Origin: Longimicrobiales bacterium
GTDB taxonomy: Bacteria > Gemmatimonadota > Gemmatimonadetes > Longimicrobiales > Gaopeijiaceae
NCBI GenBank assembly: GCA_029245345.1
Contig: JAQWPM010000021.1
Location: 620,001-684,000, forward strand
Length of the DNA: 64,000 nucleotides
Direction of reading: 5' to 3'
A program made the position numbers and the translations under genes. Below, piece after piece: positions 1 through 8,319 of the stretch. The notes under the pieces are model-generated. The model searched no databases. It was not told where the DNA came from and worked only from the letters and a program-made list of their open reading frames with translations. Position 1 is the first letter of the stretch; every line of letters begins with the position of its first letter.

Positions 1-30
1 CACCATCTGCCGAGATCGGGGTTCGCCAAC

Positions 31-615
31 GTGCTTTTCGGGAAACCACGCTTCCAGTTCGCATCAGCTTGCCTCATCGCCGCGACGGCTCTGTTCGTCT
101 CGCCGCAGCCAGGAGTTGCTCAGCACAATCGGACTGAGGACGTCGGGGACGTGCTCATGGTCGCGGCGCCCGTGGTGGCGCTGGCCAGCACCCTGGTGCT
201 CAAAGAGCACGACGGCGCGCAACAGTTCGTCTTGGGCTTCGTCGCGAATGCGGGCGTCACGAAGGGCCTCAAGTATCTGGTCGATAAGGACCGCCCCGAC
301 GGATCAGACCAAAACTCACTGCCCTCCGGCCACACCTCCATCGCGTTCCAGAGCGCGACGTTCTTCCACTTCCGGTATGGACTTCGCTACGCCGTGCCCG
401 CCTACGCGGCGGCGGCGTTCGTCGGGTACAGTCGGATGCACGCGGACAAACACTTCTTCGAAGACGTTCTATTGGGTGCGGCCATCGGTGCGCTCAGCGC
501 GCGGCTCTTCACTGGCTCTCGAGCCGGAGACGGCTCATCAGGGGGTGCCGTGCCCAACTTCGCCGCGACGGTGAACGCTGCGGGCAGGGTCACGGTGGGG
601 TATTCGAGCAGGTAG
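31..615 (+). CDS. PAP2-superfamily membrane/periplasmic phosphatase
   Basis: The protein (194 aa, GTG start) begins with an N-terminal signal peptide ending near VAQ (about residue 31). The PAP2 acid-phosphatase signature follows in order: a K-x6-RP motif (KYLVDKDRP), then PSGHT, then SR-x5-H-x3-D (SRMHADKHFFED). All catalytic residues of the family are present, so an active phosphatase on lipid pyrophosphates or other phosphoesters at the periplasmic face is likely; the substrate cannot be read from sequence. It is at the short end for the family. The C-terminal 30 residues are low-complexity and uncharacterised. The start is close to the window edge, so upstream context is not visible. Confidence 0.85.
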   Translation: MLFGKPRFQFASACLIAATALFVSPQPGVAQHNRTEDVGDVLMVAAPVVALASTLVLKEHDGAQQFVLGFVANAGVTKGLKYLVDKDRPDGSDQNSLPSGHTSIAFQSATFFHFRYGLRYAVPAYAAAAFVGYSRMHADKHFFEDVLLGAAIGALSARLFTGSRAGDGSSGGAVPNFAATVNAAGRVTVGYSSR

Positions 616-668
616 GGGACCTACGATCGGGCCGACGCCGTACCCGGGCTGCGCTGACCGGCGGGGCG

Positions 669-2336
669 CTATCGCTCCCAGACGACGCGGCCACCCACAA
701 CCGTGAGGTCTACGAGCATCGTTTCCAAACACGGGTCGGGGCAGGTCAGGTAGTTCTCGGCGGTCACGACGACGTCCGCGAATTTGCCCACCTCCAAGGT
801 TCCAAGCTCGTCCTCGCTGAAGGTTAGATAGGCGTACGCGGCTGTAGCCGCCCGGAGGGCTTCGAGGCGAGTCACCTTCTGGTCCGCTCCCACGACCCCC
901 GCGCTGATGGTGCCTCGGGTGGTGAAGTGATGGAGGACCCACCAGGGGTCGTAAGGGACAACTGGAGAATCCGTCCCGAGAGAGACGGGCACTTCAGCAT
1001 CGAGAAACGCCCTCAGTGGCGTGGTCAGGCCAGCCCGGTCCCGGCCCCAATACTCGACCAAACTCGGAGCGGCCAGATAGAGATGGTCCTGGGCCGACAC
1101 CACGAGTTGGAGTTCCCTCATTCTGGGGAAGTGATCATCCCTTGGAATGAACGCGTGCTCAACGACCCATCGCTCCCCGGTAATTGGGGCGTCGCGGTTA
1201 GCTGACTCGTACGCGTCCAGCACCAGGTCGATTGCGGCATCACCCACCGCGTGCGTAGCGACCCGCCATCCGGCGGCGTGAAGTGCACGCACAGATTCGA
1301 CGAAAGGCTCTCGCGGGACGGTCTGCAGGCCATAGAACGTCCCACCCTCACCCCACGGTTCTTCGTAGGGATCCCTCATCAGCCCCCCTTCGAAGCCACC
1401 GTCTACACCGAGTTTGACGCCACCCATCTTCAGCCATGCGTCTCCCTCATCGGGATCTGGCCAGTCCTCCATGGCCTCCGCCAGTTGCTCGGGTAACCCC
1501 GACCGAGGTGCGCGCATGAGCACTTCGACTCGGAGATTGAGCCGACCTTCATCGCGTAGGCGTTGCAGTGACGCGTATTGGGCAGGCGACGTCCCCGGAT
1601 GGCGGATGCTCGTGAGACCGCGGCTGTTCAAGATGCGATGAGCCGCTTCTTGTTCGTCGAGGACCGCATCCGGACCGGCTGGAGAGGGCGACGGCAAGGA
1701 AACGAAGTCCTTCGCTCGGTCCACCAGTTCGCCATTGAGCCGCCCATCGTCATATCGCCCGATGCGGCCGCCAGCCACGTCATCGGTCGACTCGTCGATC
1801 CCCCATCGATCCAGAGCAGCGCTGTTCAGAATGAACTCGTGACCTCCGCGGACGACCACGACGGCCTTGTTGGGCGCGGCTCGATCAAGGTCGTCCCTGT
1901 AGGGTAGCCGCTGCTCGGCCAGCTGCCCCTCGTGCCAGTCACTGTTGGTGACGACAACTCCGCCTGGGTCGGTTCCCTCAGCCCGCTCACGAATCGCGTC
2001 GAGCACGTCTTCCACGGACCGGGCCCGAGAGAGGTCGACACCGGGCCCGCCGCCGATCGAGTGAAAATGGTTATCGGCAAGCCCGGGGATCACCGAGCGT
2101 CCGCTCAGTTCAACGACCCGAGTATCGGGCCCGATGAGCCTCCTGACTTCGGACTCGTCTCCCACGGCCACGATGCGTTCGCCCCTGATGGCCAGTCCCT
2201 CCGCGACCCTCTGAGAGGCCACAGTCACGACCGAACCTCCCACGAAGACGAGATCGGCAGGTTCAGGGCCTGCGCATGCTGCGAGCAGAGTGGCCAGGCC
2301 AAGCACGGTGAGTCGGCCACATACGGAGTCGAGCAT
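669..2336 (-). CDS. Lipoprotein amidohydrolase, YtcJ-like (Amidohydro_3)
   Basis: This 555-aa metal-dependent hydrolase starts with a lipoprotein signal peptide (LLAACAG lipobox, Cys about residue 21), so it is probably membrane-anchored in the periplasm. Family marks are the early beta-domain (LVFVGGSVVTVA), the HxH metal site in GLADNHFHSIGG, the histidine strands ATHAVGDAAID and VVEHAFIP, the late aspartate in LGTDSPVVPYDPW, and the C-terminal GTLEVGKFADVVV return to the composite domain. This matches the YtcJ-like branch of the amidohydrolase superfamily. The substrate is unknown; relatives hydrolyse N-substituted amino acids or amides. It is transcribed away from the small broken membrane gene to its right and stands alone. 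Confidence 0.87.
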   Translation of the reverse strand: MLDSVCGRLTVLGLATLLAACAGPEPADLVFVGGSVVTVASQRVAEGLAIRGERIVAVGDESEVRRLIGPDTRVVELSGRSVIPGLADNHFHSIGGGPGVDLSRARSVEDVLDAIRERAEGTDPGGVVVTNSDWHEGQLAEQRLPYRDDLDRAAPNKAVVVVRGGHEFILNSAALDRWGIDESTDDVAGGRIGRYDDGRLNGELVDRAKDFVSLPSPSPAGPDAVLDEQEAAHRILNSRGLTSIRHPGTSPAQYASLQRLRDEGRLNLRVEVLMRAPRSGLPEQLAEAMEDWPDPDEGDAWLKMGGVKLGVDGGFEGGLMRDPYEEPWGEGGTFYGLQTVPREPFVESVRALHAAGWRVATHAVGDAAIDLVLDAYESANRDAPITGERWVVEHAFIPRDDHFPRMRELQLVVSAQDHLYLAAPSLVEYWGRDRAGLTTPLRAFLDAEVPVSLGTDSPVVPYDPWWVLHHFTTRGTISAGVVGADQKVTRLEALRAATAAYAYLTFSEDELGTLEVGKFADVVVTAENYLTCPDPCLETMLVDLTVVGGRVVWER

Positions 2337-2505
2337 CCAAGGCTCCAGATCGCGCGGGAAAGGCCGGCCTCATGGCCAACCCGCTCATAGTACGCTCCGG
2401 AGGCGAAGCCGGTCTACAGTGGACACGCCATCCGAGGATCGCCGTCCCGGAGCCCTAAGCCTGCCGGGTCCACTTCAGCAGAGTCGGCAAGTTCGGCGGC
2501 TTGCC

Positions 2506-2683
2506 CTACATAAGCAGTCTGACGCGGACAATCTTGACTGCGGCCCACAGGGAGGCGTACGCGCCTGCGATCCCGAGAGCGATCGATACCCACACCTGTG
2601 TGAGGTATCCCGCGGCCGGGGGGGGGCGGTAGATCAAGCCACGCAGTGGCGCCAATGGCCCATCCTACTGCCGCGACCTGCAT
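2506..2683 (-). pseudogene. Small two-helix membrane protein, frameshifted at a G9 tract
   Basis: Reading from ATG at 2683 (preceded by GAGG) gives MQVAAVGWAIGATAWLDLP and then a run of prolines at a nine-G homopolymer (2618-2626). After the tract this frame becomes nonsense-like, while the next frame gives YLTQVWVSIALGIAGAY followed by SLWAAVKIVRVRLLM and a stop at 2506. The span is 178 nt, exactly one base more than 59 codons, so removing one G restores a 58-aa protein with one strong transmembrane helix and a short hydrophobic N-terminus. It may be a sequencing error, a true frameshift, or a phase-variable tract. I do not recognise a family. The rest of the 2337-2879 gap shows nothing else. 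Confidence 0.5.
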
Positions 2684-2879
2684 CGTTACCTCACGACGTC
2701 CGGATCAGGCCAGGCGTGAGGTCCGCCGAGCCCGCATTTGACACCGTTAGCGGAGCGCCTCTATTGGTAATCCAAGAGTTCACCCGGGGCCCGGTCCCCG
2801 CACCCACCCGGCCCGATGCCAAGCCATCACCTCGCTGACCGAGGCCTGCTTGGCACCTGCCGACTTCGAGAGGTTTGTC

Positions 2880-5800
2880 ATGCGTGCACGCAGATGTTCT
2901 CCATTCGGGCCCCTGCCCCTGCTCGCGGCCGTCGCTTTTGTGGGGTTGCCACGCGCAGACCTCGCAGCTCAGGGCGCGCCTGACCCCGCAAGTTACGCGA
3001 GCCTCGAGTGGCGGCACATCGGACCTGAGGGTAACCGCTTCTCCGCCGCGGCCGGAATCGCGGGAGACATAGCGACGTACTACGTCGGAGCGGCTTCGGG
3101 CGGCATCTACAAGACGACTGATGGCGGTGTGCATTGGGATGAGATCTTCGACGACCAGCCGGTCCAATCGATCGGGGCGCTCGCGGTCTCTCCTGTCGAC
3201 CCCAACATCGTTTGGGCGGGCACCGGTGAGGGGAAGATTCGGAGTCACATCTCCGTCGGGCAAGGCATCTACAAATCCACCGACGCGGGTCAGACATGGA
3301 CGCTGATGGGGCTGGAGCAGACCGGCCGTATCCCCCGCTTGGCCGTGCATCCGACGAATCCGGATATCGTCTACGTATGCGCGCTCGGCCACTCGTACGG
3401 CCCTCAGCCGGAGCGCGGCGTCTACCGCACGACGGACGGTGGGGAAAGTTGGGAGCACGTGTTGTTCATCGACCAGGACACCGGCTGCTCCGACATCGCG
3501 ATGGACCCGTCGAACCCACGGGTGCTCTTCGCTGGCACGTGGCAACTCGAGATCCATACCTGGGGCCGAACCAGCGGTGGGCCGGGCGGCGGGCTACACG
3601 TTTCCCGTGACGGCGGGGACAGTTGGGAAAAGCTGAACGGAGGAGCCGACGACATCGGCTTGCCTCAGCTCCCGGTGGGCAAGGTGGCGGTGGCGATCGC
3701 GCCATCGAACACCCAGCACGTCTACGCCATGTTCGAGACCGGTGACGGGTTCCCCTGGAACGGCCAGGAGACGGAAGACGGTCAGGTGTGGGTCTCCCAG
3801 GACGGCGGCCGGTCGTGGTCGTTGATCTCGCGGGATCACTTCGCCATGGGCCGGCCTCACTACTACTCTCGGGTCGTCATCGCTCCCGACGACGAAGACG
3901 AGGCCTACTTTCTGACCGCATCCTTCGCGCGGTCGACCGACGGCGGGCGCACACTGGACGTCGTGCCTCGCCCGCTGGCGCCCGGCGGTGACCACCACGA
4001 CATGTGGATCGACCCCACCAACCCCGAGAGAATGATCGTCGCGCACGATCAGGGCCTGTCCATCTCCATCAACCGTGGGAAGACGTGGTTCCGGCAGCGG
4101 CTCAACAACGCGCAGATGTACCACGTGACGGCGGACAACGAGATTCCGTACAACGTGCTCGGCAACAAGCAGGACGAGCCGACATACCGAGGGCCGAGCA
4201 ACAGCCGGATCATGGGCCAGCGGCGCATCACGGGGATTCCGCGCGGCATGTGGCATCACGTGGGCGGCGGAGAGAGCGGATGGGCCACGCCGGACCCTGT
4301 CGACCCGAACATCGTCTGGTCGTCCGCGTCCGGATCGGGCATGGTCGGCGGCATCGTGGTCCGCTACGAGGAGGACCGCCGCCAGTACCGTGCGGTTGAA
4401 GTGTGGCCTGAGCAGAGCCGCGGCGCCGCATCCGGCGTGCGTTACCGCTTCGTGTGGGACGCTCCGATCACCATCTCGCCGCACGATCACAACACGGTTT
4501 ACGTCGGGAGCCAACACGTGCACCGGACGCGCGATGGAGGTCAGAGCTGGCAGGTCATCAGTCCCGACTTGACCCTCAACGACCAGAGTCGCATGGGACT
4601 CTCCGGCGGCCTCACCGGCGACAACATCGGCGTCGAATACGCGGGTGTCGTGTTCGGGATCGCCGAGTCGCCCATCGAACAGGGTCTGATTTGGGCCGGC
4701 ACCAACGACGGCCTCCTCCACGTGACACGCGACGGTGGTGACTCGTGGACCGACGTTACCGGCAATATGCCCGGGACCCCCGAGTGGGGAGCGGTGCGCA
4801 GCATAGCAGCTTCGCGGTATGACGCAGCCACCGCTTATGTGGCCGTGGACGGGCACCAGGCGAACATCCGCGACCCACACATCTACCGCACGCGCGACTG
4901 GGGTGCCTCGTTCGAGAAGATCACGGACGGGATCCCCAGCAGCATGCTCAGCTACACCAAGGTGATCGCCGAGGACCCGAAGAGGCAGGGCCTGCTCTAC
5001 GTAGGCACCGAGAACGCAGTCTACGTCTCGTTCAATGACGGAGACGACTGGCAGCCGCTGCAGAACAACCTCCCGCACGCACCCGTCTCCGGCATCGTGA
5101 TCCAGGAACACTTCAACGATCTGGTCATCGGCACGTACGGCCGTGGCTTCTGGATCCTCGACGATCTGGCGCCCCTTCAGCAGGTGACACCCCAGGTGAT
5201 GTCATCTGCGTCACACCTGTTCGAGCCGCGGGACGCCTATCGCTTCCGACCGATCACACCCCCGTCGGTCCCCTATAGCGACCCAACCGAGGGACAGGAT
5301 CCCGAGTACGGAGCGTCGATCAACTATTGGCTGGCCCAAGCGGCCGCTGAGACGCCGACGATCGAGCTCCTCGATGGTGCGGGAACCACCGTGCGGACCT
5401 TGGATGGGACGAATGAGCGTGGAGTGAACCGTATCCACTGGGATCTCGCCGACGAACCCAACGGTCCCGTCCAGCTGTTCACGAGCCCGCTCTATGCGCC
5501 ACAGATCGTGGTCACCGAAGAAGGCCGTTCGGCCCCCGGCGGCAGGCAGATATCGATCCTCATGCCACCGGGACAGTACACCGTACGTCTGAACGTCGAC
5601 GGACAGACGCACGAACAACCACTCACCATCATCAAGGACCCGCACTCGGCGGGGTCGCCCGCCGACATACGGGCCCAGGTCACGTTCCTGCGGGAGGTGC
5701 GCGAAGACGTCGTCACCGCGGGTAAGGCCGTGCACCGGGTCGAGGCCATGCGCGTGCAGCTCCATACCATGGCGCGCTTCGTGGAGGATCAGGTGATCGC

Positions 5801-6110
5801 GGCCGCAATCGACGACCTTGAGGAGAAGCTCGTCAGCCTTCAGATGAACATGGTCGACCTACGCCTGACGCCGCAGGGACAGGACGGTACGCGCTTTGAG
5901 GCGAAGCTCCTGCAAAAGCTGGGTTATTTGACCGGGGGACTCTCGGTCGCCGACTTCCGGCCGACGGATTCGGAAGCGGAGGTGAAGACGATCCTTCACG
6001 ATCAGCTTCGAGACCACCTGATGGCATTGGAGTCGCTCGTGGCATCCGACGTGGCGGCGCTGAATCGTATGTTGAGCGCTCAGGGGCTGCTCCTCATCAC
6101 GGACCGCTGA
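2880..6110 (+). CDS. VPS10/sortilin-type beta-propeller exoprotein 1
   Basis: This 1076-aa secreted protein is built from repeated Asp-box (BNR) blades such as KTTDGGVHW, KSTDAGQTW, RTTDGGESW, VSRDGGDSW and RTRDGGQSW, as in the VPS10/sortilin-like glycosyl-hydrolase-fold proteins. ATG 2880 is preferred over the upstream TTG at 2850 because GAGAGG lies just ahead and a clean signal peptide (about residues 1-31, ending DLAAQ) follows. The C-terminal ~300 residues form an Ig-like sheet region and a helical tail, as in the two paralogues at 24.9-28.0 and 30.0-33.2 kb. Biochemical function of these large bacterial VPS10 proteins is not established. It is followed directly by an ArsR remnant. Confidence 0.85.
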   Translation: MRARRCSPFGPLPLLAAVAFVGLPRADLAAQGAPDPASYASLEWRHIGPEGNRFSAAAGIAGDIATYYVGAASGGIYKTTDGGVHWDEIFDDQPVQSIGALAVSPVDPNIVWAGTGEGKIRSHISVGQGIYKSTDAGQTWTLMGLEQTGRIPRLAVHPTNPDIVYVCALGHSYGPQPERGVYRTTDGGESWEHVLFIDQDTGCSDIAMDPSNPRVLFAGTWQLEIHTWGRTSGGPGGGLHVSRDGGDSWEKLNGGADDIGLPQLPVGKVAVAIAPSNTQHVYAMFETGDGFPWNGQETEDGQVWVSQDGGRSWSLISRDHFAMGRPHYYSRVVIAPDDEDEAYFLTASFARSTDGGRTLDVVPRPLAPGGDHHDMWIDPTNPERMIVAHDQGLSISINRGKTWFRQRLNNAQMYHVTADNEIPYNVLGNKQDEPTYRGPSNSRIMGQRRITGIPRGMWHHVGGGESGWATPDPVDPNIVWSSASGSGMVGGIVVRYEEDRRQYRAVEVWPEQSRGAASGVRYRFVWDAPITISPHDHNTVYVGSQHVHRTRDGGQSWQVISPDLTLNDQSRMGLSGGLTGDNIGVEYAGVVFGIAESPIEQGLIWAGTNDGLLHVTRDGGDSWTDVTGNMPGTPEWGAVRSIAASRYDAATAYVAVDGHQANIRDPHIYRTRDWGASFEKITDGIPSSMLSYTKVIAEDPKRQGLLYVGTENAVYVSFNDGDDWQPLQNNLPHAPVSGIVIQEHFNDLVIGTYGRGFWILDDLAPLQQVTPQVMSSASHLFEPRDAYRFRPITPPSVPYSDPTEGQDPEYGASINYWLAQAAAETPTIELLDGAGTTVRTLDGTNERGVNRIHWDLADEPNGPVQLFTSPLYAPQIVVTEEGRSAPGGRQISILMPPGQYTVRLNVDGQTHEQPLTIIKDPHSAGSPADIRAQVTFLREVREDVVTAGKAVHRVEAMRVQLHTMARFVEDQVIAAAIDDLEEKLVSLQMNMVDLRLTPQGQDGTRFEAKLLQKLGYLTGGLSVADFRPTDSEAEVKTILHDQLRDHLMALESLVASDVAALNRMLSAQGLLLITDR

Positions 6111-6111
6111 G

Positions 6112-6297
6112 GTTGGCGCCCTGGTTGAGCGACTCGACATGAGCCAACCGGCCGTCTCCAAGCAGCTACGTGTGCTCCGGGAAGCCGGGCTGGCCTCCGT
6201 ACGCAGAGACGCCCAACGCCGGAGCTACCGTCTCAACGCCGAAGGCCTTCGAGAGCTCGAAGAGTGCTGGGTGTTGGCACTCATGCGCAGCGGTTAA
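6112..6297 (+). pseudogene. ArsR-family regulator remnant (N-terminus missing)
   Basis: One base after the VPS10 stop codon an open frame encodes VGALVERLDMSQPAVSKQL, then RVLREAGLASVRRDAQ and RRSYRLNAEGLRELEE, ending at TAA 6295-6297. This is the recognition helix plus wing of an ArsR/SmtB winged-helix repressor. The first ~25 residues of the family (helix 1, the ALADPTRR region) and any start codon are absent; the frame runs upstream into the VPS10 gene and meets a stop. It is therefore a 5'-truncated remnant. Its last four bases overlap the stop of the convergent SDR-CPBP gene. Such ArsR genes often sit beside activator/SRPBCC genes, none of which is present here. Confidence 0.75.
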
Positions 6298-7922
6298 AGC
6301 GTGAGTTGGTAGAACCCGAGCACCATGAGGTCCCACACCAGATGTGCGACAACCACAGCGGGGAGGCTGTCGGTGTAGGCTCGTAGCGCGCTCCAGCTCA
6401 GGCCGGCGCCCAATGAAGCGAGCAGGAGCGCAGAGGAACCGATGGGGACATGCGCCAGCGTGTAGAGCGCGGCGCCAGCCACCACAGCCAGCGGCGAGAA
6501 CATCCGGCGGGCGAGGGCATTCTGGATCGCGCCCCGCCAAACGATCTCCTCGAACGCTACGACCAACGGAACCATGAGGATGGCCATGAGCACGCCTGGA
6601 CGCTGAAACGCGGAATACAGCGCTGCGACATCGGCCCTGAGCCCGGGGAAAGCGGCCGTGACAGGCTCGAACAACACAAGGGTAGTCGCCGCCATAGCGA
6701 GGCCGACCACCACCCCGAGTATCAACGGTCGTATGTGTGGCCCCCGGCCCAGAACACTCGTTCCTTCGAACCCGATCACGGCCAGGCCCAGGAAGACGGC
6801 GGTGGTGCCCACGGCCGGCCAGATTCCGAAGTGCCCGGAAGCCCAGGCACCCACGAGCCAAACGAGCCCATAGGCGACTGCCCGCCAGTCGGCGAGGGTC
6901 GTGCCTCGCTTCTGATCTCCCGCGGCACTCCTTCGTTCTCGACCCGCCTTCGCAATCCCCACCAAGGCTCGCTCGATCCAGGCCCAAACCCCCCGAAAAG
7001 GTGGGCGGGCATGCTCGTCCTCGAGGGCCCTGCGCGCCGCCTGATCGAAGCTCTGAAGCTCTGCGTGCTGAATGAGCGACCAAAACCGGTCGTCCCGTGC
7101 AATGAGGTCCGTCTTGAGACCGACGACGACCTCACGTGCCACGGACCATTCGGCCCTCGTGACGAACCGCACCCAGTGAGAGGACAGCTTGGGGGAGAGG
7201 AAGGGGACCTGAATCATGAGGGGCTTCGCTACGCCCAGAGCGGTCGCAGTGCGCCCCAAGATTTCTCGTCCTGAAAGCACCTCGGACCCCGGCACATCGA
7301 ACCAATCGCTCCCTGACATTTCAAGATCCAGGGACCGCACCAGGGCGATGGTGATGTCGTGAATGGAGACGGGTTCTGTGCGCGACCGAAGCCAACTCGG
7401 CAAGATCATCACCGGCAGCCGGGCGGTCAGGTCTCTCACGATCAGCCAGCTCAGACTTCCCTCTCCGACGATCATGCTGGCCCGAAGCTCGATGGTTGGT
7501 ACGTCCCCCGCGCGTAGGGCCTCGCCGACCTCTTCACGGCTGCGCAGGTGCTCCGACGGGTCGGCCTGTGCGGCCACGCCACCCAGATAGACAATTCGCT
7601 TCAAGCCGGCTCGCGCCGCCGAGGCGGAAAACGTCTCCGCCTGGTGGATTTCAGCTTGGCGAAAGTCTTCCGCGTGCGACGCCATGCCGTGTATCAGATA
7701 CAGGGCAGCGTCGCACCTTTCGACGGCCCGCTCAACAGAGTCCGCGTCCGCTACGTCGAGCCTCACCCACTCACGGTCCGGCCAACGCTCCTGTGCAGCC
7801 GCGACGTTGCGCGTGGCGCAGCGCACAGTCCAACCCGCTTCGACAAGTGGCTCGTATACGTATCGACCCACGAATCCCGTCGCGCCGGTTAACAGCAGGG
7901 TTCGTCTAGCAGGAGCGTTCAC
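6294..7922 (-). CDS. NAD(P)-binding SDR fused to CPBP intramembrane protease
   Basis: A 542-aa two-domain protein. Residues 1 to ~300 are an atypical short-chain dehydrogenase/NmrA-type Rossmann domain: TGATGFVGRYV at the N-terminus, a VYLGGVA strand and a SMIVGEGS segment. Residues ~345-542 are a multi-helix membrane domain with CPBP (Abi/CAAX-type) protease signatures: FEEIVWRG (E458, E459, R463), LAHV (H491) and HLVWD (H527, D531). Both parts look complete. The GTG start at 7922 fits the Rossmann strand position. Fusion of these two folds is unusual; the SDR part resembles quinone/epimerase-like sensors, so a redox-coupled membrane protease is a possible but unproven role. An AT-rich patch about 170 bp upstream probably holds its promoter. 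Confidence 0.8.
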   Translation of the reverse strand: MNAPARRTLLLTGATGFVGRYVYEPLVEAGWTVRCATRNVAAAQERWPDREWVRLDVADADSVERAVERCDAALYLIHGMASHAEDFRQAEIHQAETFSASAARAGLKRIVYLGGVAAQADPSEHLRSREEVGEALRAGDVPTIELRASMIVGEGSLSWLIVRDLTARLPVMILPSWLRSRTEPVSIHDITIALVRSLDLEMSGSDWFDVPGSEVLSGREILGRTATALGVAKPLMIQVPFLSPKLSSHWVRFVTRAEWSVAREVVVGLKTDLIARDDRFWSLIQHAELQSFDQAARRALEDEHARPPFRGVWAWIERALVGIAKAGRERRSAAGDQKRGTTLADWRAVAYGLVWLVGAWASGHFGIWPAVGTTAVFLGLAVIGFEGTSVLGRGPHIRPLILGVVVGLAMAATTLVLFEPVTAAFPGLRADVAALYSAFQRPGVLMAILMVPLVVAFEEIVWRGAIQNALARRMFSPLAVVAGAALYTLAHVPIGSSALLLASLGAGLSWSALRAYTDSLPAVVVAHLVWDLMVLGFYQLTL

Positions 7923-8079
7923 GATTCATCCATGTTGACTGAGGGTCGACCCCCGCTCAATGAGCCGAGGTCGGGTCGAGTAGGATCTAGTATTTGAAGC
8001 GGCGACCCTGTGCAAAGGGCCAAGCCCAGGAAGTCGACCGAAGCCGACATCTTCCAAGAATTGAGCGGCGCCCGGACAC

Positions 8080-8160
8080 TATGTCAAGCTTATGTCTAAC
8101 TATTTGCCTTTTTATGCATCACTTTATTAGACAAACGTTCGCATATAGTGCAAAGAGTCC
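8080..8160. promoter_or_regulatory. AT-rich patch A with inverted TGTCTAA motifs
   Basis: This stretch is conspicuously AT-rich against GC-rich surroundings. It holds TGTCTAACTAT (8093-8103) on the plus strand and TTTGTCTAATAA on the minus strand (8135-8124), the two being inverted with respect to each other. The same strings recur in patches at 35.6 kb and 55.2 kb. It lies 160-240 bp upstream of the SDR-CPBP start (7922, minus strand), so a promoter with a transcription-factor operator is the simplest reading. The rest of 7923-8079 shows nothing recognisable. Confidence 0.45.
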
Positions 8161-8300
8161 TCAAACGAGGGGCGGGATGGGCTCGCCTTACCGGCTGGGG
8201 GACTCGTTAATTCGGTCCGCCTGAGGTAGGCGGGAACGAACGCAATCCAATTGATGGCGAAGACCAGGACACCGCAGACCGCGAAGGACACGCCTACATA
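8127..8300 (-). pseudogene. Membrane-protein N-terminal remnant, possibly DUF1295-like
   Basis: Between the tricorn-like protease stop and AT-rich patch A, the minus strand encodes a strong transmembrane stretch (YVGVSFAVCGVLVFAINW followed by IAFVPAYLRRTE) and then low-information sequence ending at a TAA inside the patch motif. Possible GTG start at 8291. The hydrophobic helix followed by FVPAYLxxTE reminds me of the first helix of DUF1295/steroid-reductase-like membrane proteins, where the next residues should be another helix; here the similarity stops abruptly. I infer a truncated gene. The family assignment is from memory and weak; the transmembrane character is directly visible. Confidence 0.4.
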
Positions 8301-8319
8301 TCTGGACGGTAGCCGCTGA

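Noticed and set aside
3594-5111. 505-codon open frame antisense to VPS10 protein 1
   Set aside because: His/Val/Asp/Arg-rich repetitive translation with no motif, fully inside the propeller gene on the opposite strand; a GC-rich shadow.
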